Assembly (NCBI GenBank): GCA_002437575.1 | Contig: DJQK01000086.1 | Span: forward strand, 1,164 to 9,232 | Origin: Clostridiales bacterium UBA6388 | GTDB lineage: Bacteria; Bacillota; Clostridia; Oscillospirales; Oscillospiraceae | Direction of reading: 5' to 3' | DNA length: 8,069 nucleotides | In this document: positions 1 to 7,182 of the stretch, piece after piece | Layout of the letters: the number at the start of each line of letters is the position of its first letter | Position numbering within the stretch: position 1 is the stretch's first letter | Program-made: the position numbers and the translations under genes | The notes under the pieces: model-generated | The model's database searches: none | Told to the model about the DNA's origin: nothing | Seen by the model: only the letters and a program-made list of their open reading frames with translations

Positions 1-1663
1 GCAGCACATAATATAAATAGAAGTCGTGCAGCTCATATGGGCCCACAAGGCTTTCCGTCTGCTGGGCAATTTCGCCGTTTTCCTTTGCAGGTAACAGCTC
101 CGGAGAGACGGGCGTGTCGAGAATGTCGAGCAGCACGTCGCGCAGGGCGGGGCTTTTTGCGCTGTCTGCCTCATAGCGCACGATGTGCCGCACGAGCGTC
201 TTGGGGATGCCTGCGTTCACGCCGTACATACTCATATGATCGCCGTTATAGGTCGCCCAGCCGAGGGCAAGCTCGCTGAGGTCTCCTGTGCCGACCACCA
301 GACCGCCTGTCCGGTTGGCAAGGTCCATGAGCTCCAATGTGCGCACCCGCGCCTGTCCGTTTTCAAAGGTCACGTCGAAGCTCGTTTCGCTCTGGCCGAT
401 GTCGGCAAAGTGGCTGCGGACGGTGCTGGCGATCGAAATTTCCCGGAACTGAACGCCGAGCTCCTGGCAGAGAATTTCCGCGTTCGAGCGCGTGCGCTTC
501 GTCGTGCCGAAGCAGGGCATGGTGACGGCCAGAACGTCTTCCATCGGACGGCCCAGCTTTTTCATCGCGTGCACCGAGACGAGCAGCGCAAGGCAGCTGT
601 CCAGTCCTCCTGAAATGCCGATGACCGCAGTCTTCGCGTGCGCGTGCTCAATGCGCTTGGCAAGTCCGTCCGCCTGCATTTGCAGGATCAGCTCGCACCG
701 CTCGGCTCTGGCTCCATCGTCCGCCGGAACGAACGGCGTCGGGGAAATGGGGCGCGTGAGCGAAACGTCGACCGGGGTGAGCGCAAACGAAACGCTCTCG
801 TAGCCGCCGGTTTCGGGCTCGAAGCTCGTGTTGCGCCGCCGCTCGGAATCGAGCCGTCCGAGGTCCAATTCCGTGCAGGCAAGGCCATCTGCGAAGGGCT
901 TCGATTCTGCCAGCAGCGCGCCGTTTTCACAGATGAGGTTGTGCCCCGAGAAGACCATGTCGGTCGTCGACTCGCCGTGGCCCGCGTCGGCATATAAATA
1001 CGCGCAAAGAAGCCTTGCAGACTGCTGGGAAGTAAGGGCCCTGCGGTATTCCGCTTTTCCGACGGTCTCGTCGCTGGCTGAGAGGTTGGCGATGACCGTG
1101 GCCCCTGCCAGCGCGTGCGCGGTGCTCGGCGGAAGCGGCGCCCAGAGATCCTCGCAGACCTCGGCCGCGAGGGTAAATTCCGGCATATTGTCGCAGCGGA
1201 AGAGAAGTTTCGTGCCGAAAAGCGTGTCTTGCCCGGCAAACGAAAGTTCCTTCACACCCGCGGGCGCGGCGCAGTAGTGCCGCTTTTCATAGAATTCGCC
1301 GTAGTTCGGGATGTGGGACTTTGGAACAAGGCCGAGCAATTTTCCCCGGCAGACAGCCGCCGCGCAGTTATAGAGCTTTGCGTCAACGGTCACGGGAAGT
1401 CCCACAAGCGCGACGAGGTTCAGCGCTTTGCTGGCCGCCAGAATTTCCTGAAGCGCCGCTTCCGCCGCGCACAGCAGCGGCTGCTGCAAAAAAAGATCGC
1501 CGCAGGTGTAGCCCGTTACACCGAGCTCGGGGAAAACCGCAAGCTGGCAGCCGTCCTGCGCGGCCTTTTTCATCGCCTCTATGGTCATTTCCGCGTTATA
1601 CGCGCAGTCTGCTACGCGCAGAGAAGGGGACACGGCGCAGGCCTTGATGAAACCGTATTTCAT
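1..1663 (-). CDS. nadE: Glutamine-dependent NAD+ synthetase (partial, C-terminus beyond left edge)
   Basis: The enzyme amidates nicotinic acid adenine dinucleotide to NAD+ using ATP and ammonia released from glutamine; it is the last step of NAD+ synthesis and cytosolic. My reading of the minus strand is open from ATG at 1663 to the window edge, giving 554 codons. Residues 1 to about 270 are a nitrilase-type glutaminase domain: the expected Glu-Lys-Cys triad is visible as E46 (FPELGVTGY), K115 (VPKSHIPNYGEF) and C170 (EVCEDLW). The synthetase domain follows, with the ATP-pyrophosphatase P-loop SGGLDS at 351-356, GTGDLSELALGWATYNGDH around 459-476, and GPYELHDFYLYY at the end. Full-length relatives are about 640 residues, so roughly 90 residues are missing. 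The start has AAGGA 10 nt upstream. It lies downstream of pfkA on the same strand, but a terminator and its own promoter separate them. No frameshift or missing catalytic residue is seen. Confidence 0.97.
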   Translation of the reverse strand, partial: MKYGFIKACAVSPSLRVADCAYNAEMTIEAMKKAAQDGCQLAVFPELGVTGYTCGDLFLQQPLLCAAEAALQEILAASKALNLVALVGLPVTVDAKLYNCAAAVCRGKLLGLVPKSHIPNYGEFYEKRHYCAAPAGVKELSFAGQDTLFGTKLLFRCDNMPEFTLAAEVCEDLWAPLPPSTAHALAGATVIANLSASDETVGKAEYRRALTSQQSARLLCAYLYADAGHGESTTDMVFSGHNLICENGALLAESKPFADGLACTELDLGRLDSERRRNTSFEPETGGYESVSFALTPVDVSLTRPISPTPFVPADDGARAERCELILQMQADGLAKRIEHAHAKTAVIGISGGLDSCLALLVSVHAMKKLGRPMEDVLAVTMPCFGTTKRTRSNAEILCQELGVQFREISIASTVRSHFADIGQSETSFDVTFENGQARVRTLELMDLANRTGGLVVGTGDLSELALGWATYNGDHMSMYGVNAGIPKTLVRHIVRYEADSAKSPALRDVLLDILDTPVSPELLPAKENGEIAQQTESLVGPYELHDFYLYYVL

Positions 1664-1695
1664 GGGACTTCCATCCTTTTTTCTTCATTTTCCTA

Positions 1696-1724
1696 ATCAT
1701 AGCATATCCGAGGCAATGCGGCAA
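1696..1724 (-). promoter_or_regulatory. Candidate sigma-70 type promoter for nadE
   Basis: Read on the minus strand, TTGCCG (1724-1719) is followed after 17 nt by TATGAT (1701-1696). TG precedes the -10 with one base between, making it an extended -10. The -10 matches five of six consensus bases and the -35 four of six. It sits about 35 nt upstream of the nadE start and beyond the pfkA terminator, so nadE probably has its own transcript. Confidence 0.6.
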
Positions 1725-1750
1725 GTGCGGGTTTTACTGCTCCGTAAAAG

Positions 1751-1780
1751 AAAAGGCTGACAGAGATCTGTCAGCCTTTT
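1751..1780 (-). terminator. Intrinsic terminator of pfkA
   Basis: A perfect 13-bp inverted repeat (1751-1763 with 1768-1780) encloses a 4-nt loop. It lies 20 nt after the pfkA stop. On the minus strand the 3' arm ends in TTTT and continues as CTTTTAC, which supplies the U-rich tail. The stem is also flanked by A/T on the other side, but no plus-strand gene ends here, so I assign it to pfkA. Confidence 0.88.
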
Positions 1781-1799
1781 CGCGCATTTGTGCGATGTG

Positions 1800-2792
1800 T
1801 TAAAGTCCTTCAATTTCAAGGCCGGTCATCGCCTGAAGCACTTCATACTGCTGGGCGTTGAGTCCCTTCTTCATGGAAAGGCCCTCCATAAGGTCAATGT
1901 CGACCATGCTGCCCTGCTGCGAGCAGATAAGGCGGTTCGTCTTGCCTTCTGCAAGGACCTTGACGGCGTGGTAGCCCATGCGGGTCGCCATGACGCGGTC
2001 CCTGGCCGTCGGGGTGCCGCCGCGCTGGATGTGGCCGAGGATGGTCACACGCGGGTCCAGGCCGATGGTCTCATGGATCTGCTTGCCGATCTCGATGGCG
2101 CTGCCTGCGCCCTCGGCAACGATGATCATATAGTGCGTCTTGCCGCTCAAGCGGGCGCCTCTGATGCAGTCGATCACATCGTGCTCAAAATTGAGCTTTT
2201 TCTCCGGCACCAGAACGCTCGTTGCGCCTGCCGCCAGACCGACATACAGCGCCAGATGGCCTGCGTTCCGGCCCATGACCTCAACGACCGAGCAGCGCTC
2301 GTGCGACTGCATGGTGTCTCTTAGCCGGTCGATGGCCTCGACGGCGGTGTTGGCCGCGGTGTCGTAGCCGATGGTGTAGTCGGTGCAGACGATGTCATTA
2401 TCAATTGTGGCCGGAACGCCGACGACGCTGATGTCCTGCTTGGAAAATTCCTTCAGCCCGCGGAACGTGCCGTCGCCGCCGATGCCGACGATGCCGTCTA
2501 ACCCCAGGAGCTTGCAGGTGGCCGCCGCCTTCTGCTGGCCCTCGGGGGTGCGGAATTCTTCGCTGCGGGCGGTGTATAACATGGTGCCGCCGCGGTTTAT
2601 GATATGGTTGACGCTGTTTTCATCGAGGCGCACGAAATCTCCGTTGATCAGCCCGTTGAACCCGCGCCGGATGCCGACGCAGTCGATGCCGCGATAGATG
2701 GCCGAGCGGACGACCGCGCGGATAGCTGCGTTCATGCCGGGTGCGTCGCCGCCGGAGGTGAGCACGCCGATCCGTTTGACTGCATTGGTCAT
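1800..2792 (-). CDS. pfkA: ATP-dependent 6-phosphofructokinase
   Basis: It phosphorylates fructose 6-phosphate to fructose 1,6-bisphosphate, the committed step of glycolysis, as a cytosolic and usually tetrameric allosteric enzyme. The 330-residue product is slightly longer than the usual ~320. Visible motifs are TSGGDAPGMNAAIR (12-25), TAR with R76 for substrate, GGDGT (105-109), TIDND with catalytic D131, R158/R166, MGR (173-175), and GHIQRGGTP (253-261). G108 at the position that separates ATP from pyrophosphate enzymes supports ATP use. R25 and R29 align with effector-site arginines R21 and R25 of the E. coli enzyme. An oddity is A128 before TIDND, where ATP enzymes normally have Gly and pyrophosphate enzymes Lys. 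The start is supported by AAGGAG 8 nt upstream. The gene is divergent from the MoxR operon and ends at its own terminator. Confidence 0.97.
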   Translation of the reverse strand: MTNAVKRIGVLTSGGDAPGMNAAIRAVVRSAIYRGIDCVGIRRGFNGLINGDFVRLDENSVNHIINRGGTMLYTARSEEFRTPEGQQKAAATCKLLGLDGIVGIGGDGTFRGLKEFSKQDISVVGVPATIDNDIVCTDYTIGYDTAANTAVEAIDRLRDTMQSHERCSVVEVMGRNAGHLALYVGLAAGATSVLVPEKKLNFEHDVIDCIRGARLSGKTHYMIIVAEGAGSAIEIGKQIHETIGLDPRVTILGHIQRGGTPTARDRVMATRMGYHAVKVLAEGKTNRLICSQQGSMVDIDLMEGLSMKKGLNAQQYEVLQAMTGLEIEGL

Positions 2793-2824
2793 AAGAAAGT
2801 CTCCTTATATACTGATATGATTTT

Positions 2825-2853
2825 ACTGTATCACAAGACCGGAAAAAAGTAAA
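2825..2853 (-). promoter_or_regulatory. Candidate promoter for pfkA
   Basis: On the minus strand TTTACT (2853-2848) is followed after exactly 17 nt by TACAGT (2830-2825), with TG one base upstream of the -10. Each box matches four of six consensus bases. It lies 33 nt upstream of the start codon, leaving a short leader containing AAGGAG. The match is moderate and the assignment is inferred from position. Confidence 0.4.
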
Positions 2854-2922
2854 CACCATTTTATGAATTCTCCGTCAAAACCGGAAAGAAATGCACACAA
2901 AGCCAACGTGCGGCGTTTGCGG

Positions 2923-2963
2923 AAATCTTTAGAAAATCTTCATAATTACGGAGCCGATTTTCT
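2923..2963 (+). promoter_or_regulatory. Possible operator upstream of the MoxR operon promoter
   Basis: Two copies of AAATCTT lie at 2923-2929 and 2934-2940, with start points 11 bp apart, which puts them on the same face of the helix just upstream of where a -35 would be. An 8-bp perfect inverted repeat, AGAAAATC (2931-2938) and GATTTTCT (2956-2963), brackets the weak -35 region and touches the extended -10. Either could bind a regulator. The arms are short and A/T-rich, so chance is not excluded. Confidence 0.3.
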
Positions 2964-2971
2964 GGTATAAT
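2963..2971 (+). promoter_or_regulatory. Extended -10 promoter of the MoxR-DUF58-transglutaminase operon
   Basis: TGGTATAAT gives a perfect -10 hexamer (2966-2971) with the TGn extension. No good -35 is present at 16-18 nt, as expected for an extended -10 or an activator-dependent promoter. Transcription would begin near 2978, leaving a leader of about 45 nt before the TTG start at 3024. Confidence 0.7.
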
Positions 2972-2973
2972 GT

Positions 2974-3002
2974 TTACGATACGGTTACAGGCTTACGATA
3001 CG
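2974..3002 (+). repeat. Perfect 10-nt direct repeat in the operon leader
   Basis: TTACGATACG occurs at 2974-2983 and again at 2993-3002, 19 bp start to start, with a further TTAC at 2985 between them and a TTACG at 2946 upstream of the -10. The repeats cover the predicted transcription start and early leader, a place where a bound repressor would block initiation. Function is inferred only from position. Confidence 0.5.
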
Positions 3003-3011
3003 AAAGACAGG

Positions 3012-3016
3012 GGAGG
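3012..3016 (+). promoter_or_regulatory. Ribosome binding site that fixes the MoxR TTG start
   Basis: GGAGG lies 7 nt before the TTG at 3024. The upstream in-frame ATG at 2970 shares its first two bases with the -10 hexamer, so it would not be inside the transcript. The site therefore decides for TTG. Confidence 0.85.
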
Positions 3017-3023
3017 AAGGACG

Positions 3024-3950
3024 TTGAATCAGGCAAGTCAGATCATATCCGAGGTCAAAAAAGCGGTGCGCGGCAAAGACCGCGTGCTCATCTGGGTACT
3101 TACGGTGATTTTGGCGCGGGGACACATCCTGCTCGAGGATATTCCCGGCGTCGGCAAAACGACGATGGCGCTCGCGTTTTCGCGGGCGTTGGGGCTCGAG
3201 TACGGCCGCGTGCAGTTTACGCCCGACGTTCTGCCGAGCGATATCACGGGCTACAGTATGCTGGATAAAGAAACCGGCGCGATGCGCTACCAGCCGGGCG
3301 CGATCTTGTGCAACCTCTTTCTGGCCGACGAGTTAAACCGCGCCACCTCGCGCACGCAGTCTGCGCTTCTGGAGGCGATGGAAGAAGGCCAGGTCACGGT
3401 CGACGGTGTGAGCCACAAAATTCCCGAGCCCTTCTGCGTCTTTGCAACGCAGAACCCCACCGGCGCTTCCGGCACGCAGCTGCTTCCCGATTCACAGATG
3501 GACCGGTTCACCGTCCGCCTTTCGATCGGCTATCCAGCGCCGTCTGATGAGCGCGACATTCTGCTCTCGCGCCAGAAGGGGAACCCGCTTGCTTTGGTGC
3601 AGCAGGTCGTCACGCGCGAGGAGCTTTTATCCATGCAGCAGCAGGCGAGCGAGGTGTACTTAAAGCCCGAGCTGGCAGATTATATCGTATCGCTCGTCGG
3701 AAAAACGCGCTCAGACGCCAGAATTGCCCGCGGCGCAAGCCCGAGAGCGACGCTGTCACTCAGCGCGATGGCAAAATCGGTCGCCTTCGTGCAGGGAAGA
3801 GACTACGTTTTGCCGAAGGACATTCAGGCCGTCTTCCCTTCGACCTGCGCCCACCGGCTTTTACTCACGGCGGAGTCCGACGCGAAGGGGCTGACGGCGG
3901 AGCTGCTCCTCGACGAGATCCTCAAATCCACGCCGGCCCCCAGGATCTGA
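3024..3950 (+). CDS. MoxR-family AAA+ ATPase
   Basis: A cytosolic AAA+ ATPase of the MoxR group, thought to act as a chaperone or activator for partner proteins. The product is 308 residues from the TTG start, the usual family size (about 310-330). In order: Walker A in LLEDIPGVGKT with K45 and T46, a conserved FTPDVLPSDITG segment (65-76), Walker B LFLADE (98-103) followed by LNRA, QSALLEAMEEGQVT (112-125), sensor 1 in FATQNP (140-145), QMDRF, and the small AAA lid domain with GASPRA. No active-site residue appears lost. The TTG is preferred over the in-frame ATG at 2970 because that ATG overlaps the promoter. It is the first gene of an operon and the DUF58 gene starts 2 nt after its stop. 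B. subtilis YeaC is in the equivalent position of a similar cluster. The substrate is unknown. Confidence 0.93.
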   Translation: MNQASQIISEVKKAVRGKDRVLIWVLTVILARGHILLEDIPGVGKTTMALAFSRALGLEYGRVQFTPDVLPSDITGYSMLDKETGAMRYQPGAILCNLFLADELNRATSRTQSALLEAMEEGQVTVDGVSHKIPEPFCVFATQNPTGASGTQLLPDSQMDRFTVRLSIGYPAPSDERDILLSRQKGNPLALVQQVVTREELLSMQQQASEVYLKPELADYIVSLVGKTRSDARIARGASPRATLSLSAMAKSVAFVQGRDYVLPKDIQAVFPSTCAHRLLLTAESDAKGLTAELLLDEILKSTPAPRI

Positions 3951-3952
3951 GT

Positions 3953-4924
3953 ATGTGGAAAAGCAGACTGATCTATGCGCTCACGCTCTTGAGCATTCTG
4001 GTGTTCCACACCTATTATACCGGCTGGTTTTCGTGGTACCTTCTGATGCTGGCGCTGGTTCTGCCGTGGTTTTCGCTGGTGTGCAGTTTGCCATCCATGC
4101 TGCGGCTGCGGCTTTCGGCGAATTTTCCGGAAAGCTGCTGCATCAAGACGCCGTCGTCCGTGCGCATCGGAAGCGAAAACGCCCAGCGCCTGACGCCGCC
4201 GTACCGGTTTGACGTGCTGACCGAGGACAAGATGGCCGGAAGCGCCATGCGGCAGCGAATTTTTCTTTCAGGCTCCAGGACCGCGCAGGTCGAGCTTCCG
4301 ACGCAGCACGCGGGCGCGTACCGGTGCAGCTTGCAAAAAGGAAGCGTCTGCGATTATCTGGGCCTTTTTCGCTTTCCGCTGAAGCTTCCGGCGCTGGGAG
4401 AGCTTCTGGTGCGGCCCGAGCCGCTTTTGCCGCCGGAAAAGCCGAGTTTATCGGAACTCAACGCAAGGTCTTACCGGGCAAAGCCCGCGGGCGGCTTTTC
4501 GGAAATTCACGATCTGCGCGATTACCATCCGGGCGATTCCATGCGCGATATCCACTGGAAGCTGTCGGCGAAAACAGACGGCCTGATCGTGCGCGAGCCT
4601 TTGGAGGCCGTGCGGGCGCAGGCGATCTTGAGCTTCGATCTGGCCGGTCCGCGCGAGACGGTCGACCGGACGCTGGGGCTGCTGCTCGGGATGTCCGGCT
4701 GGCTGCTCCGTGAAGGGCTCACGCACACGGTGTGCTGGCTGGAGCCGTCGGACTGTTCGCCGCAGTCGGCGCAGATCCTGCACGAGGCAGATATCCGGAA
4801 GCTCCTTGACCGGCTCCTTCGCACGACACTGGGTGTGGATACGCCGTCCATCGCGCAGAAGAGCTTCCCTGCGGCAGACTGGCGCTATCACATCCGCCCC
4901 GACGGACAGGAGGTTTGCGTATGA
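3953..4924 (+). CDS. Membrane-anchored DUF58 protein
   Basis: The product has 323 residues. Two hydrophobic helices at about 6-24 and 27-48 anchor it in the membrane. The DUF58 signature follows late, around residues 174-215, with GGFSEIHDLRDYHPGD (180-195), then RDIHWKLSAK and IVRE. DUF58 proteins are commonly encoded beside MoxR ATPases and are presumed partners of them; their biochemical activity is not established. After the signature, ILSFDLAGP (D229) aligns with the place where many relatives have a von Willebrand A type metal site (DxSxS); here the serines are absent, so metal binding there is doubtful. It starts 2 nt after the MoxR stop with only a weak AGGA, and its stop overlaps the next start by 4 nt, both pointing to coupled translation. 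B. subtilis YeaD is the positional counterpart. Confidence 0.9.
   Translation: MWKSRLIYALTLLSILVFHTYYTGWFSWYLLMLALVLPWFSLVCSLPSMLRLRLSANFPESCCIKTPSSVRIGSENAQRLTPPYRFDVLTEDKMAGSAMRQRIFLSGSRTAQVELPTQHAGAYRCSLQKGSVCDYLGLFRFPLKLPALGELLVRPEPLLPPEKPSLSELNARSYRAKPAGGFSEIHDLRDYHPGDSMRDIHWKLSAKTDGLIVREPLEAVRAQAILSFDLAGPRETVDRTLGLLLGMSGWLLREGLTHTVCWLEPSDCSPQSAQILHEADIRKLLDRLLRTTLGVDTPSIAQKSFPAADWRYHIRPDGQEVCV
4908..4913 (+). promoter_or_regulatory. Ribosome binding site that fixes the transglutaminase start
   Basis: AGGAGG lies 7 nt before the ATG at 4921 but only 1 nt before the in-frame TTG at 4915. Spacing therefore favours ATG, which overlaps the upstream stop as ATGA. Confidence 0.85.
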
Positions 4925-7143
4925 TCTCGCAGAAACGAAGCTTCCGCGCGGCGCTTTCCGCGGCCATCTGCTCGTTCGGCATTTCGGCGGGCGCTATTCT
5001 TTGCCCATTGACGGCGTTTGATATTTCGGCGGCCGGCTGGCTGCCGCTGGCGCTGGTCTGCCTTCTTTCGTCCATCGTCTGCGCGGCGGCACTCGACCTT
5101 CTTCGGCCCGCGGCGGCGTTTGCGCTGCTTGGAATTTTACTCGGCGCGGTCTGCTTTTATTTTCGGCAGGTATTGGCGGAGAGCTTTCTGTATCTCGCGG
5201 CGGCGACGCTGGAAGAGTATGTGAAGGCGTTTCATTTTTCGCTGCCATCGGTTTTGCAGACAGCCTTGAGTTCTGGGGCTGACGCGACGCTGGCTTTTTG
5301 CGTGCTGGCGTTTTTGCTGGCGCTCATCACGAGCTGGACAGTCGTTTCGCGGTGCAGCCTGTTTGGCGTTTTCGTGACGAGCCTGCCGTTTCTGATCGTC
5401 TGCCTCGTCATTTTGCAGACCGTGCCCGCGACAGCGCCGATGCTGCTTCTTGTCGGAACGCTGGTGCTGCTCGTTCTGACGCAGAAGCTCCGGCTCGACA
5501 CCACGCAGTCGGGCTACCGGCTGACGCTTCGATTGGCCGTACCTGTTGCGGCGCTGATGGTTTTGCTTGCCGTCTTGTTCCCGCGGGCCGGGTATGAACG
5601 CTCCGAGTGGTCGAAGGATCTTGCGCCCATGCTCAACCAGGCGGCAGAAAAGCTCACGCTCTTCCGCGAAAACGCTGCCACGGGGCAGGTCGAGTTCGTC
5701 TCGCCCTTTACCCCCAGCACGCTCGGCAGATGGGCGTGGGACTCGAGCGTGACGAGTGTGAACTTAAAGCGTGTCGGCCCGCAGCGAAAGACCGGCCGCC
5801 GCGTCATGCGCGTGAAGTCCGATTTCTCCGCCGCCTGCCACCTTCGCGCCGACTCCATGGCCGTCTATGAAGACAGCACGTGGCGGGCGCTGAAAGAAAG
5901 CGATTATGAAGCTTCCGGTGTGACCGACGGCGTACTGCTGTCTCCCAGCAAGCAGACGCTCGGGCTTACGAGCGCCAACCAGCTGGAAATCCGCACGGAC
6001 ATGAAGTCCTCGATCTTCTACGTGCCGTACCGGCCGCTCGAGCTTCCGACTGGCGGCGAGGCGGTCTTCGACGCGTACATCAAAAATCCGAGCCAGCTGA
6101 CGGACTATACGGTGTCCTATGCCTACGTCGAGGAAACGGCCGACCGGAACGCGCAGTACGAAGCCTTCGTCCACGAGACCTACACCCAGCTGCCGGATGA
6201 GATCCGCGCGGAACTCGAGACGATTTTGCTGCAGGTTTATGCATCGAGCCTGTATTCTTCGGAAGCGCCGTCGCTGCAAAAAACGGCTCGCGCCATCGAA
6301 AAATACGTTTCCGGGTCAGCCGGCTACTCTTTGGATACCCCGCGCGTGCCGGATGGGGAGGATTTTGCCCTCTGGTTTTTGCGCGAGAGCGACACCGGCT
6401 ACTGCGTCCATTTTGCAACGGCGACGGTGCTGCTTCTTCGTGCGGCGGACATTCCGGCCCGGTATGTGACGGGGTACTATTTTACCACGCAGGCGGGGCA
6501 GTGGACGGACGTGTCGGAGGACGACGCGCACGCCTGGGTCGAATACTATCTCGACGGCTACGGCTGGCAGGTGATAGACCCCACGCCCGCAGATCTTTCC
6601 GCGCAGATACCAGAAACCCAGCCGGACGCTTCAACTGACACACAAGAGCCTGACCCGGCTGAACAGACCCAGCCGGACGAGCCCGCCGCGCCCACCGAGC
6701 CGTCTCAGCCGGAGCCCGATACGAAAGAAACGACCGATCGGGCTGAGCTCTCCGAAAATGCAGAGCAAAACCCGGCAGGGAAGACGGCCTTGACGATCGT
6801 CTGGGCACTTCTTTTTGCGGCACTGGCGCTTTGCATCTGGCAGGTCGTGCTGACGGGCCTTCGCCGCGCAGCGTTTTCGACGGGCTCCAATAACAAGCGG
6901 GCGGTCATGCTCTGGCGGCACATTGAGTTTTTATGTAAACTTGACAAAACCGAGCCGCCGGAAGACCTACACGCCGTCGCCCTCAAGGCCCGGTTCAGCC
7001 AGCACAAGCTCTCCGGCGAAGAGCTCGCGAAGCTGCAAACGTTTTCTGAGGAAAAGCTCGAGACGCTTCTGACAAACAGCAGCCTTCCAAAAAAGCTCTT
7101 CTGCACCGTGCTCCTTGCGCTCCATAAGCCGGTCCGGCGATAA
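4921..7143 (+). CDS. Polytopic membrane protein with transglutaminase-like domain (TgpA/YebA type)
   Basis: The product has 740 residues from ATG 4921. The N-terminal ~225 residues contain about six to seven hydrophobic segments, like the DUF3488/TgpA N-terminal domain. A large region that is probably extracytoplasmic follows and ends in a transglutaminase core with an apparent Cys-His-Asp triad: C495 in TGYCVHFATA, H537 in DDAHAWVEYY, and D553 in VIDPTP. The motif PARYVTGYYF lies between. A Pro/Glu/Thr-rich linker (about 555-615) leads to a final membrane helix (about 621-645) and a cytoplasmic tail resembling DUF4129. Transglutaminase folds can form amide crosslinks or cleave amides and peptides. 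The in vivo reaction of this group is not settled, though the Pseudomonas relative TgpA is reported to be essential. It is the last gene of the operon; the cytosolic MoxR ATPase and DUF58 protein may control or assemble it. All triad residues are present, so it is likely active. Confidence 0.93.
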   Translation: MISQKRSFRAALSAAICSFGISAGAILCPLTAFDISAAGWLPLALVCLLSSIVCAAALDLLRPAAAFALLGILLGAVCFYFRQVLAESFLYLAAATLEEYVKAFHFSLPSVLQTALSSGADATLAFCVLAFLLALITSWTVVSRCSLFGVFVTSLPFLIVCLVILQTVPATAPMLLLVGTLVLLVLTQKLRLDTTQSGYRLTLRLAVPVAALMVLLAVLFPRAGYERSEWSKDLAPMLNQAAEKLTLFRENAATGQVEFVSPFTPSTLGRWAWDSSVTSVNLKRVGPQRKTGRRVMRVKSDFSAACHLRADSMAVYEDSTWRALKESDYEASGVTDGVLLSPSKQTLGLTSANQLEIRTDMKSSIFYVPYRPLELPTGGEAVFDAYIKNPSQLTDYTVSYAYVEETADRNAQYEAFVHETYTQLPDEIRAELETILLQVYASSLYSSEAPSLQKTARAIEKYVSGSAGYSLDTPRVPDGEDFALWFLRESDTGYCVHFATATVLLLRAADIPARYVTGYYFTTQAGQWTDVSEDDAHAWVEYYLDGYGWQVIDPTPADLSAQIPETQPDASTDTQEPDPAEQTQPDEPAAPTEPSQPEPDTKETTDRAELSENAEQNPAGKTALTIVWALLFAALALCIWQVVLTGLRRAAFSTGSNNKRAVMLWRHIEFLCKLDKTEPPEDLHAVALKARFSQHKLSGEELAKLQTFSEEKLETLLTNSSLPKKLFCTVLLALHKPVRR

Positions 7144-7147
7144 AAAT

Positions 7148-7178
7148 GGGCGGCAGCCCGGAAAATGGACTGCCGCCC
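7148..7178 (+). terminator. GC-rich hairpin after the operon, no T-tract
   Basis: A perfect 9-bp stem GGGCGGCAG/CTGCCGCCC (7148-7156 with 7170-7178) with a 13-nt loop begins 4 nt after the transglutaminase stop. It is followed by AAGCTTGACA rather than a T-run, so it is not a standard intrinsic terminator. It may be a weak or factor-dependent terminator, or an mRNA 3' stabiliser. Some readthrough into the tRNA is possible. Confidence 0.5.
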
Positions 7179-7182
7179 AAGC

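Noticed and set aside
37..1696. Several plus-strand open frames of 60-193 codons across 37-1696, and a minus-strand frame at 688-1239
   Set aside because: They overlap the unambiguous nadE reading frame, which shows full domain motifs. The long shadows are expected in GC-rich coding DNA.
1664..1799. Riboswitch in the pfkA-nadE gap
   Set aside because: The nadE leader from the predicted promoter is only about 30 nt, too short for a riboswitch, and the only strong hairpin is the pfkA terminator.
1788..2324. Plus-strand open frame of 178 codons opposite pfkA
   Set aside because: It is antisense to a fully motif-supported phosphofructokinase and shows no family features of its own.
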